Source of the DNA: Fomes fomentarius | Lineage: Eukaryota > Basidiomycota > Agaricomycetes > Polyporales > Polyporaceae | Length of the DNA: 64,000 bases | Direction: 5' to 3' | Assembly (NCBI GenBank): GCA_022606135.1 | Contig: JABYQN010000006.1 | Location: 1,240,001-1,304,000 of the forward strand | In this document: one piece after another, positions 1 through 13,667 of the stretch | How positions within the stretch are numbered: the first letter of the stretch is position 1 | Layout: each line of letters opens with the position of its first letter | Position numbers and translations under genes: made by a program | The notes under the pieces: generated by a model | Seen by the model: only the letters and a program-made list of their open reading frames with translations | What the model was told of the DNA's origin: nothing | The model's database searches: none

Positions 1-3000
1 GGACGAGCAAGGCAAGCCGAATGCTGCAAATCCTTCCATGCATGGAACATGCCAACCATGCCACCGGCCGCTGTCTCTCCTCCGGGCTCCCTCACAAGCG
101 GCCATATGCACATCCCTGCTCTTACCTTCACAGTCCGGCCTCAGACATCCCCTACCAGAGCAGTCCACACACCATCCCCAGGTCCCACCCAGCCCGACCC
201 CGGCCGCAGCCCGGGTGCAGTGAGAATCCGCGAACGTGTACGCGTACTTGTGTCCCGCAGGAACTCTGACTGCTCTCGCGTCTTCCTTCGTTTCAGGCAG
301 TTCCTATAACCACGCTGGAGGGAACACGATCCGCCCTTCCTTGCGCCAGAAGGCCGAACTCGCTGCAGCTACGGCCGACATCGCGAAGTCAGAAGAGACC
401 CCACGTCCAAACAGGTACACGTGCATGCTTGCCATCACTTCTGAGAACGCATCGTGTCAGCCGTACAGTACGCTTTGCAATACAGGCAATACAGTCGCTT
501 GCCTTCACCTTTCTTCACTTTTTCCAGCCTTGGTCACTTGCTGCAAGCCGAGCGCGATGGGCCATTCATGGTACGTCCAGCCTGAGCTGCCCTGAGAGAG
601 CGAGAACCATACCAGTGGCCAAGGGTCCAGCTTGATCCGGGCGACGGCTAGGGATATCGTTGACACGCTGCTTGGTCCACGATTGGGCTGCCAACTGCCA
701 GCGTGAACGCATAGACGTAGGCATGAATAAGGGTTCCTGCAACGAGCGTGCTGCAAGCCAAAGTTACTACCGGGTGGAGTGATGACCGTGGCAGGTGAAT
801 GTAGGTGACGCTGTGGGCGCTCGTCTTACACTAATTTGTACTTACCGCGTACAGTGACAGTCGCCTTCCCAGTAATGTGTCACAATATATCGGACGCAGG
901 CTCGGAGTCGGAGTCGACCTCGCGTGCTGCAAGTAGCAGATCTAGAGTCCCACCATCAGGCAATTAGAATATAGTCGCGGCGCTCGCATATCAACAATAT
1001 TGCCCGGATAGTACTAGTACCTTTCGTCAAACCCACATATGTGAGTAAGTTTAGACCTCTAAGAGCCGACGGACCCACAATAGAACCACGGACTTGACAA
1101 ATGGTCGTTTCTTGGCGAGAGACAAGTAGTCGAATGAAGTGAACTCCAGTCAAATAATTCGGCGGACTAGCGACTCTGTATGCGCGGCTTATCCGAGGGC
1201 TTACTCGGAGTGCTCCAGTGTGTCCCTTTTTATGCTTGATGAGACCTGAGAGATCTGCGGTTACTCGCTTTGTATCAGCATGGCAAGAGGTACGCCATAT
1301 GACCACGCATACGCATCATGGACTGCTCGCCTTCTCGAATTCCGACTCGGGAACCTCCGCAAGGACGCCAATCTGTGCTTCTAGTAGTCACCGCTCTGCC
1401 GAACAACCAGTCGTGCAGCTTGCATACCGCTAGTCTACTACTCCATAGGGATCCGAGTTGTGCCCATCGCCGCTCCATTCTTGGTCAATTCAGCAGGCCA
1501 GCCGCACACGAGTAAGAGCGACCATCCTGGAACTTGAACACACGCCAGGACACAGCGAGTCGAGGTAAGGTGCATCATCTGACCGGCCACTGTAACCATC
1601 TCAGGAGGTGAGATGACCACGCCGCGCGCGTCCAGCCTCCTTCTCATGCTGTGTGAGAGACGTTGGTCGAAGTTCGGCCGGGGATGAGCCGACTGAACGA
1701 CAGCGACTCGCACCAAACACTTTGGGGTGGTCAGCGGGCTGAAGACACGGTAGGAGCCGGTTGGGAGGGGTGATTGATCAACATGTAGATAGTTCCGGGC
1801 GACGGATGTGACCCGCATGTGCATCGCAGAAGGGTACTGATAGTGGTCAGCGTTCCGATCGGGACAGACTGGGATCATGCCATCCGGACGCCTCACCTGC
1901 AGCTGTATAGTCCGCTCCGAGTCGACCTGATCGGAATCGAGCGGGAGAAAGTATGAGGTGGAGGAACTTGAACCCTTGGAGATACATGGTGTCACCTTGG
2001 TCCGGACTGAGCTGAGTGTTGCTAGTAAATTCCGCAACGTGCAAGTCGGAATCACTATACCTTGCCAACAGTGAACTATTAGCCTCTACCTGGGCCGTGA
2101 TGCGGCTCATCAACAGTCAACGGATTTCGCGAGCTGCACCAAGGACCTTTGGATTTTCGGCGGTGGGGCGGGGGTCGCACTGAACCCGAAAGGATTGCGT
2201 TGTCGATCCAGAGAGGTATATACGCAAATGAGGTGCTACGGCACCAATCACTAGTAGAATGCAAATACTTGATGAACCTACCTCCATGGGCATCCACAGG
2301 ACCGCCGAATGTCCACTTCTGTATCAGCGGCTTGTTCACCTATTCACCGTGCAGTGCCAGTGTCCGTGCGGACGGAGCCAAGCACAGACCGTCCCGAAGC
2401 TGCAAACCTATAAAATCGAGATGCGACGGGCCAGCGTGCCAGTCTGCGTGAGATATAGCGGCGTGGTCACGTTTGAAACGGGACCTGACGACGTACGATC
2501 ATCTGGCATGGAACCTACGAGTTATGATGTGTGCATCGTCGATCACCGCCGCATCGGAGGGGTACTATGAGACAGCCTGACGGGCGCGGCCATAACTCAC
2601 GATCGTTGATGAACCGTCGGAGCCGAATGGGGTCGTACCTTGGAACAGTCCGACTCGGGGCCGGGTTTGTGATCGCCCCTGTGGGCTGTGTTTGTGGTTG
2701 TAACACTCTTCTGGCAAGCCACATCGCGATACGACCCGCGAACACAATGAGAGTCCGGTCCCATCGCCGCCGCAGATGCTCGCCGCGCCATTGAGGTTAT
2801 GGTCCGATCAGAGCAAGTCTCTCCTCACGTGCGCCACGCCACGGACTCCGTCTTGGATCCCGGTCCCGTACTATACTCTGGAGCACGGGGAGCTTCGTGG
2901 ATCGCCTTCACCTGAGGTCGAACGCGGAACTACTTCAGTGTCTGTTTCAGGATGACAAGTGACACAGGAACATATGCCACCTGCCACTGCTCCCCGACCT

Positions 3001-6000
3001 CTCATAACATAACGCCCGCCTCTACTCGGAAGCTCGTTCCGTTGTGCGATCGGGCTTAGTCGCGATTGAAACGTCGACGGCTACGAGGTCGTCCCGCTAC
3101 GCGTGATGAGATGGCAACTTGTTACTCGTCAGCAAATCGCACCAGTCACTGAACGGCCATCTCCCGAAGGAGGCACTCACAATTCAATTCGGATCCCAAG
3201 ATGGCGGGCTGAGAGAACTTCAGGGCAGTCGCGGTGAGATTCTTCCCGTCCCGAAACCAACGGATGCAAGTAAGCAATACATGGTGGATGTGTGTCAGCA
3301 TTCGAACTTTAGTGGTCGCACGTACGATCTCCAAGTCAGTCATGGGTCCAGGTCCAGAACGCCTGTTAGACCCGATTGAGCTCTACAGGTAACCAGGAGT
3401 CGGACAATTTACACAGGGCGTCCAGGTTCATACCCATCTGAGCTCCGAGAAGCCAGTTGATGACCATACACGTTCGCTTTGAAAGCAGGGTCAGGATAAA
3501 GTTAGCGGGAAGGGTCACGGAGAGAAATACCTTGTTACACACCCACTGCTCTTGAGGCCACTCGCGGCTCGCCAGGACCTCTTCACCCCGAAGTCATCGG
3601 ATGCATGACATCCTCCCGGGCAAAACTGTATAGAATAGATGCATCGGTATGGCATACACGCGTGTGTAGCGGTCATTCCAGAAAGATAGAGAGGACGCCT
3701 ACCTAAATTATGCACCGCTGCTCATTGGACCTCAACCCGGCCAACAACGGCGACTTCAGGGGCGGACACCGTTCAGGGCCTTGAACACGCCCGCTTCGAA
3801 CAACATGGACATATGGGGTTAGGAGGCCGAGAAGCTGCGTTCGGCCGCTGCGCAGGCATAGATAGAGATAGTAGCCAGTAAGACTTGCCAGTGCCAGTCC
3901 CCTGCGTCCGTTCAACCCACAGGAGGAGTACTGGCGTAATCAGTCTCATCATCCCGTGCCAGCGAGGGGGACTGGGCCAGCCACGGCTGCGAGAGGTCGT
4001 TCCGTGAAACTGAAGGTCGGGCGTTGGCTGATGCCACTTACATGTCAGTGGCTGCAGTAAACGACCGCCGCCGAACGGTGCTGACAATCAACGCTGATGA
4101 AGCGACAATTCATGCCCCGACCGAATCGGAGCAGGTCTCAAACCGAAGAAAACCGTGACGTCGACGTGGAGATTGTCTAGCGATATTTGGCACGATTGGC
4201 TATGGTCACTCTGCGACCGGAGTCCATGGATGTCCTGCACGGTCGTTCGCCCACCTTTGTTTGACAGGCGGAACAGTAGACGGAGAGAACTTCAAAGTGG
4301 CATGTTCGAATGAATGTTCTGGGGCACTAGCAGTGTCACAGTCTTCCCATGACACGCACCTGGAAGAAGCACACACCACACGAATATCGAATATGAGCGC
4401 ATAATCTTCCAATACAGAAAGCATCGCCTGTTACGTACTTGCCTAATTTTCTGGAAGCGGACAAAAAGTCGAACCGCGGGCGAGCCTGCCACCCCGAGAC
4501 CCGGGCTTGCACGCGACCCCGCTTGCGTTATGTGTCTTCTAGATGTTGTTGAGCCAACTTGTTCAAGTACAGCGAGGCGACCAACGGGCCCGATCGGAGG
4601 GCTCGACTGTGGCGCGGACCCTTGTCAGTGTGAACAAATTTGTAGATGCAAGCCCACGAAGTGCTAGTATCCGAGGGAGCGGAGGTTGCTGGCGGAGGAT
4701 GGCGGCGGGGCAACTTGCGCATATATGATGTCCGTCGTCTGATTTGAGGCATCCAAGTTGGTGGTATTTGAGCCCGAATACAGCGAGCGGTGCTAGTGAA
4801 CTCCAAGAGTACTGCCTGTAACCCCGACAAGTCAGTACCATGCCAACATTCCCAAGCACGGACGTAGTAAACGTATAATCTGTCGAAAAATCGACATGGA
4901 CTCACGCGGAAGCAATCGACAATGAGACTTGTTGTGTCCAGCTGGTTGACAGAAGATGCTCCCAGTGGCATCCGACAGGTCGTGAGATCGTCCGGCCTGC
5001 ACGAGCACGCACGCGAGAATCCTCAGCATGGTGCCGTGAGAATGATATGCAGAATTTCAAAAGAAGTGAAGTCCGTACGACACCCTCTAGGCCTTCTTCT
5101 TCACAACCGTCGCCTCGAGCCGGTCAGTATACGCAGTATTAGTTAAGTCGAAGTACTATTGGGAGGCCGGTCGTGCAAACTGCCCGGCAACCTGAATCTA
5201 GATGCACAGCAGTACGCGAGATCGCTAGTCCGTTTGGAAAAACGAAGGAGCCTAGGACGGTGGACCCGTCGTCGGTAAGATGCCTAGGTCTCATGAACGT
5301 CAGGGTTGGGTCGCGCAATGCTCGTACTTCGGAATCATGTTCCGATTACGCACTTTCAGTTTCACCCACATGTATGAGCTGGACATGATCAAACAGATCG
5401 CGCGGAACCCCCGACATCGGGGACGAGGTTATCGGGCGACATTCAACCACAACCATCATACCGGAGCGTTTCGGACGGACGACAGAGACAGAAAGCTGTA
5501 TTACCTGTGCAAAGCGCCGACAATGCCCGCCCCCAGCGACTACTTGAACGCCGGCGGGTGCGATACTCAACCAGCATGTGTAGCCATGCTCCACTCGCAC
5601 GCATCTCGCCCTGGCATTATAGTATGCGCGTCGGGGGCGGCCGCCGTGGGACGTTCTTGGCGTCATTTTGCCCCCCCCCGGCAGGGCGAAGTCCCGACGG
5701 AAAGGTTGCGGTGATGAATTCCTGTACACGTAAACGCCAACAATGAGCACTGCGGATCATGGACGAGTGAGACCTGAGTAAGACTTCGTCGAGTGTTAGC
5801 GTTCAGCCAACCCTACCCATGTCCCATGACTGCATGACCAACGTAGAGCGTCCATGGATCGCCCTCGAAACCGTTCGGAGCTCAAATCACTCCTGCTGCA
5901 GCATAGAGAGCAGTCATATGCACGCCAGACCTGACCTGAGCTATGTCGCAATCTTCGACGACGAGGCCTGCGCACAGCGGAGACCACAGCACCAGCGACC

Positions 6001-9000
6001 CGCCCCTCGCCGCCACAGAAACGCTCGCAATGTTCATACCAATGTCAATACTCCTCTTGAGCACTCAGTCGTACGACCAGTCAATCTCCTCGAACCTTCA
6101 CACAAGCCACAGCTTGCGGAGCCCCAACTCGGAAGAACGCGTGATACGAGGAACGGAACGCCAACTTCCCCCAAAAGCGCTGTCCGAACTGCACGCCTGT
6201 CCGTCCAGAACGTCGAGCAGAGCTTTTCTCGACGTGTCCGCGACACAGGTATGGTCCTTTCACAAGCGCACTGGCGCTGCCGGTTGTGGCGTCTTGCTGG
6301 TCGTCCCGGGAAAAGCCTCAGTCGGTCGGGTTCGGGTTCGAAGTAACTTCACAGCAAGACAAGCGCGGACGGTGAATTTGTATAGGTCCACCCCACCGCT
6401 GACGCTGATCACGCTGACCAAGACCATCGTGGAGCAGACGTGATGCATTGTCCAGGAGTACATTACCCCTGTACGATCGTGAAGATGGATGCCCCAGCGC
6501 CCCGAATCGCGTGATAGTGCATGTACGATGGGATGTAGTAGCCAGTCAGAGACGCCAAATCGATCCCGCAACACGTCAAAAAACTGGGTGGGTTCGCCCA
6601 CGAGATATCTTTGGACGCCGACGGACCACGGACCAGCAGAGCGCGTTTCACTGTAGACTGGTGACACCCGTTCTGCAGACCCGTGGCGAGTACTCATTCT
6701 CAGTAGTGAGCTGTGGTCTAGATTCCGATTCCGATGGCGCTAGAGTGACCGGGGGGGGGGCATCGGGACACGGGCAATGTCAGGAGGAGCGTCCTGGTTT
6801 CACATACGGGGATCAGAAGGACTTGAGGGCTGGCGCACCTGGCGTGTACACCGGGGCTGCAAGCGAGCCATCCGAGTTGAAGTTTAAAGCCGTCTTTGAC
6901 ACGTCTGTGTGGTTCCGTGGTCTTCTATGGAAAGCAGCGTGCGCGTAGCAACAAGCTTTGAGAGAAGGGGATGCCGGGTGTAGCAGGAGAGGACGTGTTG
7001 AAGCATCAGCCCTCCGGTTAGGGAACTGCTGCGACGCAGCGCCGCGCTGATTGTTTGAATGACCATAGCGCGCGCTACTACATTCCTGTGGATGTGAATG
7101 AGTGGATGAGTGCGTGTGGAGCCTGACATCGGAGTGATGCCGAAAACTAATGACAGATGCCCACACGTAAATCCGTAACTCGTACCTGCCGCACAATCCA
7201 CATGAAGCCCAGCCAGGGTGGTCCATTGCAAGTCACAGATCGGTGTCAGAACACACAAACCTGGAACAGGAAGAATCCAGACAATGAGTCATATACTGGA
7301 AGAACGACGCGCAGGGTAGGAGGCACTCACCGGCACATGACGGCAGCGGGCCATGAGTGGGTTTCGGTTTCGCCTGCATCCGACCACGGACCATGACCGC
7401 TTGGTCGCTCGGTCGTTTGAATATGGTGGTGGTGAAGTGGGGATCGAGTCGAGGCCGACCATGAGGAGCCCAGGGAATTTGAGTGCCGGAAGCGTAGGGT
7501 CTGAAACCACAGACGTGCGCGTCATGGTGGGTCGATGAAAAAGGGCAGTCCCGGCGGCACGAACCAGGGTGCAGAGGTTCCCAAGCGCCATGGAAGCAAT
7601 AACGCTGTATCCTGCATGATACCTGCTTCCGGGGCGGACCTATCGGCGCCAAGGTTCGAAAAGGGTAAGCAAGAACGACACGTCACGGATGGCCAGTGTC
7701 ACGGTCGGAATGGAGACTTCTTTAGCCCCAGCAAACGTTACTCAGAATGCAAGGGGTGGCTCACCGATTCCTCCTTCCGTTACACAAGGATGATTCGTCA
7801 TGTAGTGCTAACAACATGAAGGTCGACATATCTCAGGGATTACGCGTCTCAGGAACCCATGTCTGTGCACCAAAATCAATTGAGGCCGGCGCGAGCGATG
7901 AATGACCCTGGCCCTGCGGATGACAGGAGACTCACCGAAGAGGAGCTCGAGAGCCAAAGGAGCCATGAACGAAGCATGTCCACCTTCAGCAACTAGTGAA
8001 AAGGGTCCGACCGGCGACGAATCGCATAGACGACGACAACGTCGAGAAACAGTTTACGATTCTACGCCACGGTATCTGCCGCGTGGCTACGACTTACCGA
8101 ACGGAGTCGGCCGGGCATCGAATGATCTTCTTGCTATGACCGACCTGCCGCCCATAGGTTCCTAGATCTCGACGGAAAGGTGCTCGTTGAATGCAGAACG
8201 ACTGCTGAGCAGTATTCAGAGCGGGTCGAAGATGTCATCAATGTCGCAGTGTGGGATCGACGAAGTACAAGGATGCAAATTCGGTAGCGTTCGCACTTCA
8301 AGTGAGAGCGAAGAGATGAGAACACCGACCTCGTGAGTGGCATGTCGACTCTGCACGAGGCCAGAGCTCGAGCCGGAATGGAGAAGGAGCGTCAGAGATG
8401 TGCGGTTGCGCGACCGCGGAGAACATGTGCTGTGAACGCGCGCGGGCGAGAACGACTGCTATTGGACGAAGAGGGAAATACCTACGAGGCGATCGGAGGA
8501 TGACATGATAGTATCTGCACCTCGAAGATCATGCAGTGGCCGGGGAAGGCGCTCGGGCCTATAAGCGGATGCTGCTGGTGCGTACAAATATTCTAATGAA
8601 GCCTGATATCGAGAAGCGACGGATAGGGCAAGAGACACACAACGTGAGTGCGTCTGTAGGATACTCGTGTCAGCGTTCTTTGTAGCTTATTGGAGCAGTT
8701 ATGCGGGATCTGAGACCACTCACACGATACACGGCAGGCCAGAGTTGTCCGAGACCCGTCGGTGTGCCACTGCTGGCCGGAGGGCTGAGCTTGAATTGTA
8801 AACATGCCAGAGCGGGTTGGTTAAGTCATCGCTGAAAGAAAGAGTTCAACGGTGATGGAACGGTGCCAAGATGATTCGTTGGGAGTGTCGATGTGAGTTG
8901 CGCAAGGGATCACTGTCTGTGTGGGCATTGAACTGCATACGCTCCGATTTTTAGCGGATCAAATGACATAAATGGAGGTCGAATGGCCTGGGATCCCCGC

Positions 9001-9551
9001 GAGGCGGATGTGTGAATGGCGTTTTGGTGGTGGCACATGCGCGGAATGGGACTTGGTGCGCCCTGTACGTCGAGGGTGGCGGCGTTATGCGAGCAGCGGA
9101 AGCTGAGGAATGCGAGATTGCTGTACGGGGCCGGGAATTGTCGTGATTATGTGTTGAGTGAAATTTGTGGCGACAAGGCAGAGAATTGTACGGCCGGCCG
9201 GAAGTTGAGGCGAGATGGATCTGTGCTGGGCGCAGTGTCAGGAATTGACGATAAATCCGCGCACGTCGGAGAAACAGAAAAGAGGCGAGAGAATTGGCAG
9301 CCGCGGTCAGATGCGCCCGGGCTGAAGGCGAGAGGGTTGTGAGAGCAGCAGGATGGTGGTGGTAGATGCAGGAGGAGGTGGTGAGTAGCTGAGCAGGGAC
9401 GGGGGAGGAGAGGGCGGGACGAAGGGCCGGGTATGACGGAAGATGACAGAGTGCGCGTGCAGCCGCGCGATCTGATCTGCGGTAGATCTGAAGCGTATAC
9501 GTACGCGCACGCGCAGGCAGTACTAGGGAGGGGATTGAGGATGGCTAGGAG

Positions 9552-9559
9552 GATATAAG
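9552..9559 (+). promoter_or_regulatory. TATA-like element upstream of MFS gene
   Basis: An ATATAAG match lies about 245 bp before the MFS start codon. Position and sequence suit a core promoter element, but no transcription start is known. Confidence 0.25.
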
Positions 9560-9762
9560 AGACACGAGGGCGTATGCCGCTCCCTGTCCCAGTTCCCACT
9601 CGTCCACCCGGCTTCTTGCGTCCTGGTAAGCCATTTCCTTTCCTGTCCTCTCTCTTTCTGCGCACACTCTGAATGCGAGCCCCGTTTCGACCGGGTTTCC
9701 CTAGGCTTCGCATCGCTCAGGTTCGGGAGGAGCTGACACCCAGCGGTATACTGCTCTCCATC

Positions 9763-9800
9763 TTTAAGTTCTCTCTCCCTCCCCTCCCACTCCTCCCGCC
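9763..9800 (+). promoter_or_regulatory. CT-rich leader before MFS start
   Basis: A nearly pure C/T tract runs directly up to the ATG. Pyrimidine-rich leaders are common at well-expressed fungal genes. Confidence 0.35.
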
Positions 9801-12800
9801 ATGCCCCCCGCCACACCCGACGCCAGCGAAACCACCTCTCTCCTCCGACGCGACCCCTCACCCGCCGCCTCCTACCGCTCAACAGCGTCCACTGCAACAC
9901 AAAGAACACCTTCCCCAGAACCGCCCGCACCCAACAAGGTCTCGCGCGCAGACCTCTTCTGGGTACTTGCAGGCCTCTGGAGTGCCGTTTTCCTGGGTGC
10001 ACTCGACGGTACGCGCGTCTCGCATGCCAGCTATTACCCTCATCTCCTGATATGTCGGCCCCGCGCCGCCGCCTCCGCCAGGCACGATCGTGGCCACATT
10101 GCTATCGCCAATTGGGAGCTACTTCAACGAGTCAAATCGCTCCTCCTACATCGGCACTTCTTATTTGCTATCTGTATGTTGTTTTACCCCACTCTATGGT
10201 GCGCCTTTCGTCATCTCGCCGCAATTTCATCCTCGCATGACCATGCCATCATTCTCCAGGTCGACTCTCAGACATCCTCGGCCGCAAAGGCGCTATGCTT
10301 CTCGCGCTCTCTCTCTTCGGTAAATATGTCATTCCCTCCTTCGGCTGTCAATTCACACCAAACGCTCTCCCACAGGCACCGGCACCCTCCTCTGCGGGCT
10401 CGCGCCCTCGATGGACGCACTCATAGCGGCGCGCGCTCTAGCCGGCATGGGAGGTGGCGGGTAAGTGCTCTTCCGCGTCTAGTAGACCGCCCAAACACGA
10501 TTCTAATCGACTCCGCCTTCCAAACGTTATGTTACAGAGTGATGACAGGTGAGCGTGTTTGAGCGGCCCCATGTGACGTCATCGACAGACACTTACAGCA
10601 ACTATCCCAGTTTCCAGTGTCGCTGTAACGGATCTAATTCCCCTGTAAGTCCTTAATCCCCGACTACACCGGAGAAAGTGTCCTCATTGTCTATTTGGTC
10701 CAGCCGTCAGCGAGGTCTATACCAAGGAATGACTAATATGTGCGCAAGCTATTCCTGTCCTAGGAACATGCCACAGTCTCATCTCTCATGTCCAACGCAG
10801 TTTGTTCGGCCTGGGTGCCGGTCTGGGAGGCCCACTCGGTGGGTGGATGAATGACGCCCTCGGATGGTAAGCCATACCCTTTCATGCTCTCATGAACGTG
10901 CTTCCCAACCTCTCTGTCATATTCTGATGTTCAATCTGCCACTTTTTCAATCCCAGGCGGTCCGCGTTTCTCCTGCAGGTGAGCTGTCTCCGCACTTTGC
11001 TAGCGCTCCCGGACTCATGAATTTTCGATCACACCGTATCGATTCCACCCAAACTCAATCGTGTCAACACCTGACACTGATTCTCCTTGGACGTCCAAAT
11101 CCAACGTCATGGCGGTGCTCGACGTGTACGACATAGATGCCTATCCTTGTGTTCTCATTCGCCCTCGTCGCCCTTAAGGTCTCCATCAGACTTCCAGACG
11201 ACGTGGAGAACCAGCCTTTGCACGCAAAATTACGCCGCATCGACGTCCTTGGTTCGTTCACCCTCGTCGGCATGGTCGGCTGCTTGCTTCTGGGCCTATC
11301 CCTCAAGTCAACTGAGGAGCTCCCCTGGACTCACACCATGGTCTGGGGACTGCTCCTCGCAAGCGTCATCTTCGGCGCGCTCTTTATTTGGGTCGAGACC
11401 TCGTATGCCCCGTATCCTGTAATGCCGATGCGGTTGATCAAGCAGAGGACGCCCCTGTTCGTCTCGCTATCAAACTTCTTCGGTAGTGTCGCCGCATTCT
11501 CGATGGTGTGTCCACTTATCCGGCCTTCGCGTGACTCACCTAACGCCGGCGCTCTAGATTTATAACGTACCTTTAGTGAGTGCGCCCATACACGTGTGAT
11601 TGGGAATTGCCATAACCACGGACACGGATGCAGTATTTCTCGGCCGTCAGATTAAATAGCTCAACTGATGCAGGTGAGTTGAGTCGCTTCGGGCCGCTCA
11701 TGCGGTTGGCTGGCGTCATGCTAACATCAAGCCCAGGATTTCACCTACTACCGCACTCTGTACGTGCTAAGGAAAACAATTTCCGTGTGTGGATCGAGTC
11801 TTGACCTCGTGTACGTTTCCCAGGTTGCAATCTCCACCGGGAGCGTGTTCGCCGGATGGTGAGTGTAGTAGATGCTAATGGCTGTTCTGACCGCAGCCCG
11901 CGGGTTTGTGCCACATAATTCTGACACCTTTCTTCTATCAGGGTCATGCGGCGCACGGGAAGACTCTACACGCTGACGCTCTGCTCCTGCCTCATGACGG
12001 TGTTCGCCACCTCTCTAGTCGCGATGTGGAACGAGAACTCGGCTGCGGTCCATCTCTGGTTCGACATTGTACCGCAGGGCTTCGGGATGGCAAGCGTCAT
12101 CACCACCACCCTCATAGTGCGTCTACTTCCTCTTCTCCGTATACGCCCGACGCCCGAACTTGCTTTCCTCCCCTGGACCTTTCTAACATGCATGTCTGTC
12201 AGGCGATGATCGCGAGCGTGACGCGCGAAGATCTGGCCGTCGCGACTGGCAGTGCGTTGTCTCCCATCTGTCCTGCCCGAGTCCCACAGGACGCGACTAA
12301 CGAGCACCGCAGTCACGTATCTCTTCCGGACAACGGGCCAAGTCATCGGAGTTAGTTTGAGTGGTGCACTCCTGCAGTCTGTCTTGACGTCTAAGCTTCG
12401 TGAGCGGATACATGGCCCCGACGCGGTCTCGGTGCGTCCCCTCCCTGCTCTTTATCCGTAGTCCCGCGGGCTTGTACTGACCTGCTGACATCGATTTCGC
12501 CACTCCCCGCGTCTCGTGCCGTAACCATAGATAATCGAGGATATCCGGTGAGTGCTGCGTTTCTTCATCATCTTCATCTCCGTTGGCCCGGGGGTTCGCA
12601 TCTGTCAATGAAACTGACGAAATGGTCCGCCCGGGTTGTACAGCCATTCGACAACCATTATTCCGACGCTCGCGCCCGAGCTGCGAAAAGCAGCCGTGGA
12701 CTCGTATGCGGACGCGCTCCACGTCGTGTTCATATGCCAGGCTGTGGTGAACTTGATGTGCTTCTTGTGCTGCCTGCCGATTCAGGAGAACACATTACCG

Positions 12801-12975
12801 TACGTACAGTATTTCTCCCGCGAATGTCCCTGCGCGGGAATTTGGACAGACGCTGACGGACCTCTTCCTGAACGTATCATACAACAGAGGCACGCACGAG
12901 GAGCAGGAGGAGGCGTATAGAAAGCGGAGGGACACGATTAGTCGGACTGACACGGAGAGTTCAGCAGAGTCATGA
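9801..12975 (+). CDS. MFS transporter, DHA2 / vacuolar basic amino acid type
   Basis: Twenty exons: 9801-10008, 10082-10198, 10260-10319, 10376-10460, 10538-10548, 10611-10644, 10704-10739, 10801-10866, 10957-10978, 11137-11505, 11558-11575, 11634-11673, 11737-11759, 11824-11858, 11942-12116, 12203-12251, 12313-12431, 12531-12547, 12644-12799, 12888-12975. They give 575 aa with consistent phases. A polar N-terminus carries an acidic/dileucine-like ETTSLLRR motif. The membrane core has the MFS signature GRLSDILGRKG, then ALAGMGGGGVMTVSS, LIPLRQRGLYQG and LGAGLGGPLGGW, and continues through about 14 membrane segments to a charged tail. This matches fungal DHA2 transporters of the Vba type, which use proton exchange to load basic amino acids into vacuoles or to export drugs. 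The substrate cannot be read from sequence. Exon 5 is only 11 nt. Confidence 0.92.
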
Positions 12976-13373
12976 CGCATGTTGTGGCCTGCGATGATGT
13001 ATACCACCGACGACACACTGTTGTAAAATAGCTCACTAGAGGAACATGCCAGTGATAGCTGGTACTTGCTTCCAACAAGCTGCGCCATAGTGACGAAAAA
13101 TCGTCGACCGTTCCATGCATATCATGTGGATGCAGCTCGAGTCAAAGATGAAGATGTCGTCTCCGATTCCGTGATTGAACCATGTGGTTCCGCCGTGTAA
13201 TGAGCTGCTTCCGGCAGGCTGAAGACATGCTGAATGCATTACACACTCACTGACGCGTCTGCTGATTGTGAGAGAGGTGTTTTCAACCTCATGGCGAAGC
13301 TGAGACCGCCTCAGCGCAAACACCATTGGGCGACCATTGGGAGCAGACCGTGCATGGCCAATTATGAGAGGGG
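12976..13373. other. Convergent intergenic region
   Basis: Shared 3' space between the MFS gene (+) and the small membrane protein (-). I see no gene and no clear structure. Confidence 0.5.
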
Positions 13374-13667
13374 TTATGTTTGCACATTAGATTGGGTAGT
13401 CCTTGACACCGGTCTCGTCTCCTCTATCCATCTCCTCGGCTTCCTTTCCACAACGACCGCCCTCCGCCCGTTCGCGTTCAGGTTCGTGGCAGCAGCGGAG
13501 CCCCGTGCGTCGCCGTCGGCGTACCGGCTGCGGTTCACCGGGCACGGCAGGATGGCGGACGCAGAGACGGTGACGACAGACGCGAGGAACGTCAGGCCAA
13601 AGAGCGAGGAGATGAACTTGCGTCGCTGGCGGTGGTTCTGTTGGAGTATACGCGATACCGACGACAT
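13374..13667 (-). CDS. Small single-pass membrane protein, possible cytochrome oxidase assembly factor
   Basis: A single exon of 97 codons. The N-terminus is basic (QQNHRQRRK), followed by one hydrophobic segment (about residues 18-40, FISSLFGLTFLASVVTVSAS), then a PCP motif and a basic tail containing KPRRWIEE. This layout resembles the short fungal proteins annotated with the 'cytochrome oxidase c assembly' (COX14-type) domain, but that assignment is from memory and weak. It lies head-to-head with the mitochondrial ribosomal protein gene at 14072, which fits a mitochondrial role. The remaining alternative is an uncharacterised membrane protein. Confidence 0.5.
   Translation of the reverse strand: MSSVSRILQQNHRQRRKFISSLFGLTFLASVVTVSASAILPCPVNRSRYADGDARGSAAATNLNANGRRAVVVERKPRRWIEETRPVSRTTQSNVQT

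Larger units (their letters stand above)
1..9800. other. Gene-free left block
   Basis: I find no reading frame or exon chain with a recognisable domain on either strand. Open frames are short and scattered, as expected by chance at this base composition. CpG dinucleotides are common, so there is no obvious sign of repeat-induced C-to-T decay. Some purine-rich stretches between about 7.9 and 8.7 kb read like short coding pieces, but they do not join into a model. The last 250 bp is the MFS promoter. A poly-C run lies near 5671 and a poly-G run near 6751. In a genome otherwise carrying a gene every 2-2.5 kb this is unusually empty. Confidence 0.6.

Noticed and set aside
6751..6760. Poly-G and poly-C tracts (also near 5671 and 34437) as functional elements
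   Set aside because: Isolated homopolymers of about 10 nt in non-coding DNA; chance or assembly effects suffice.
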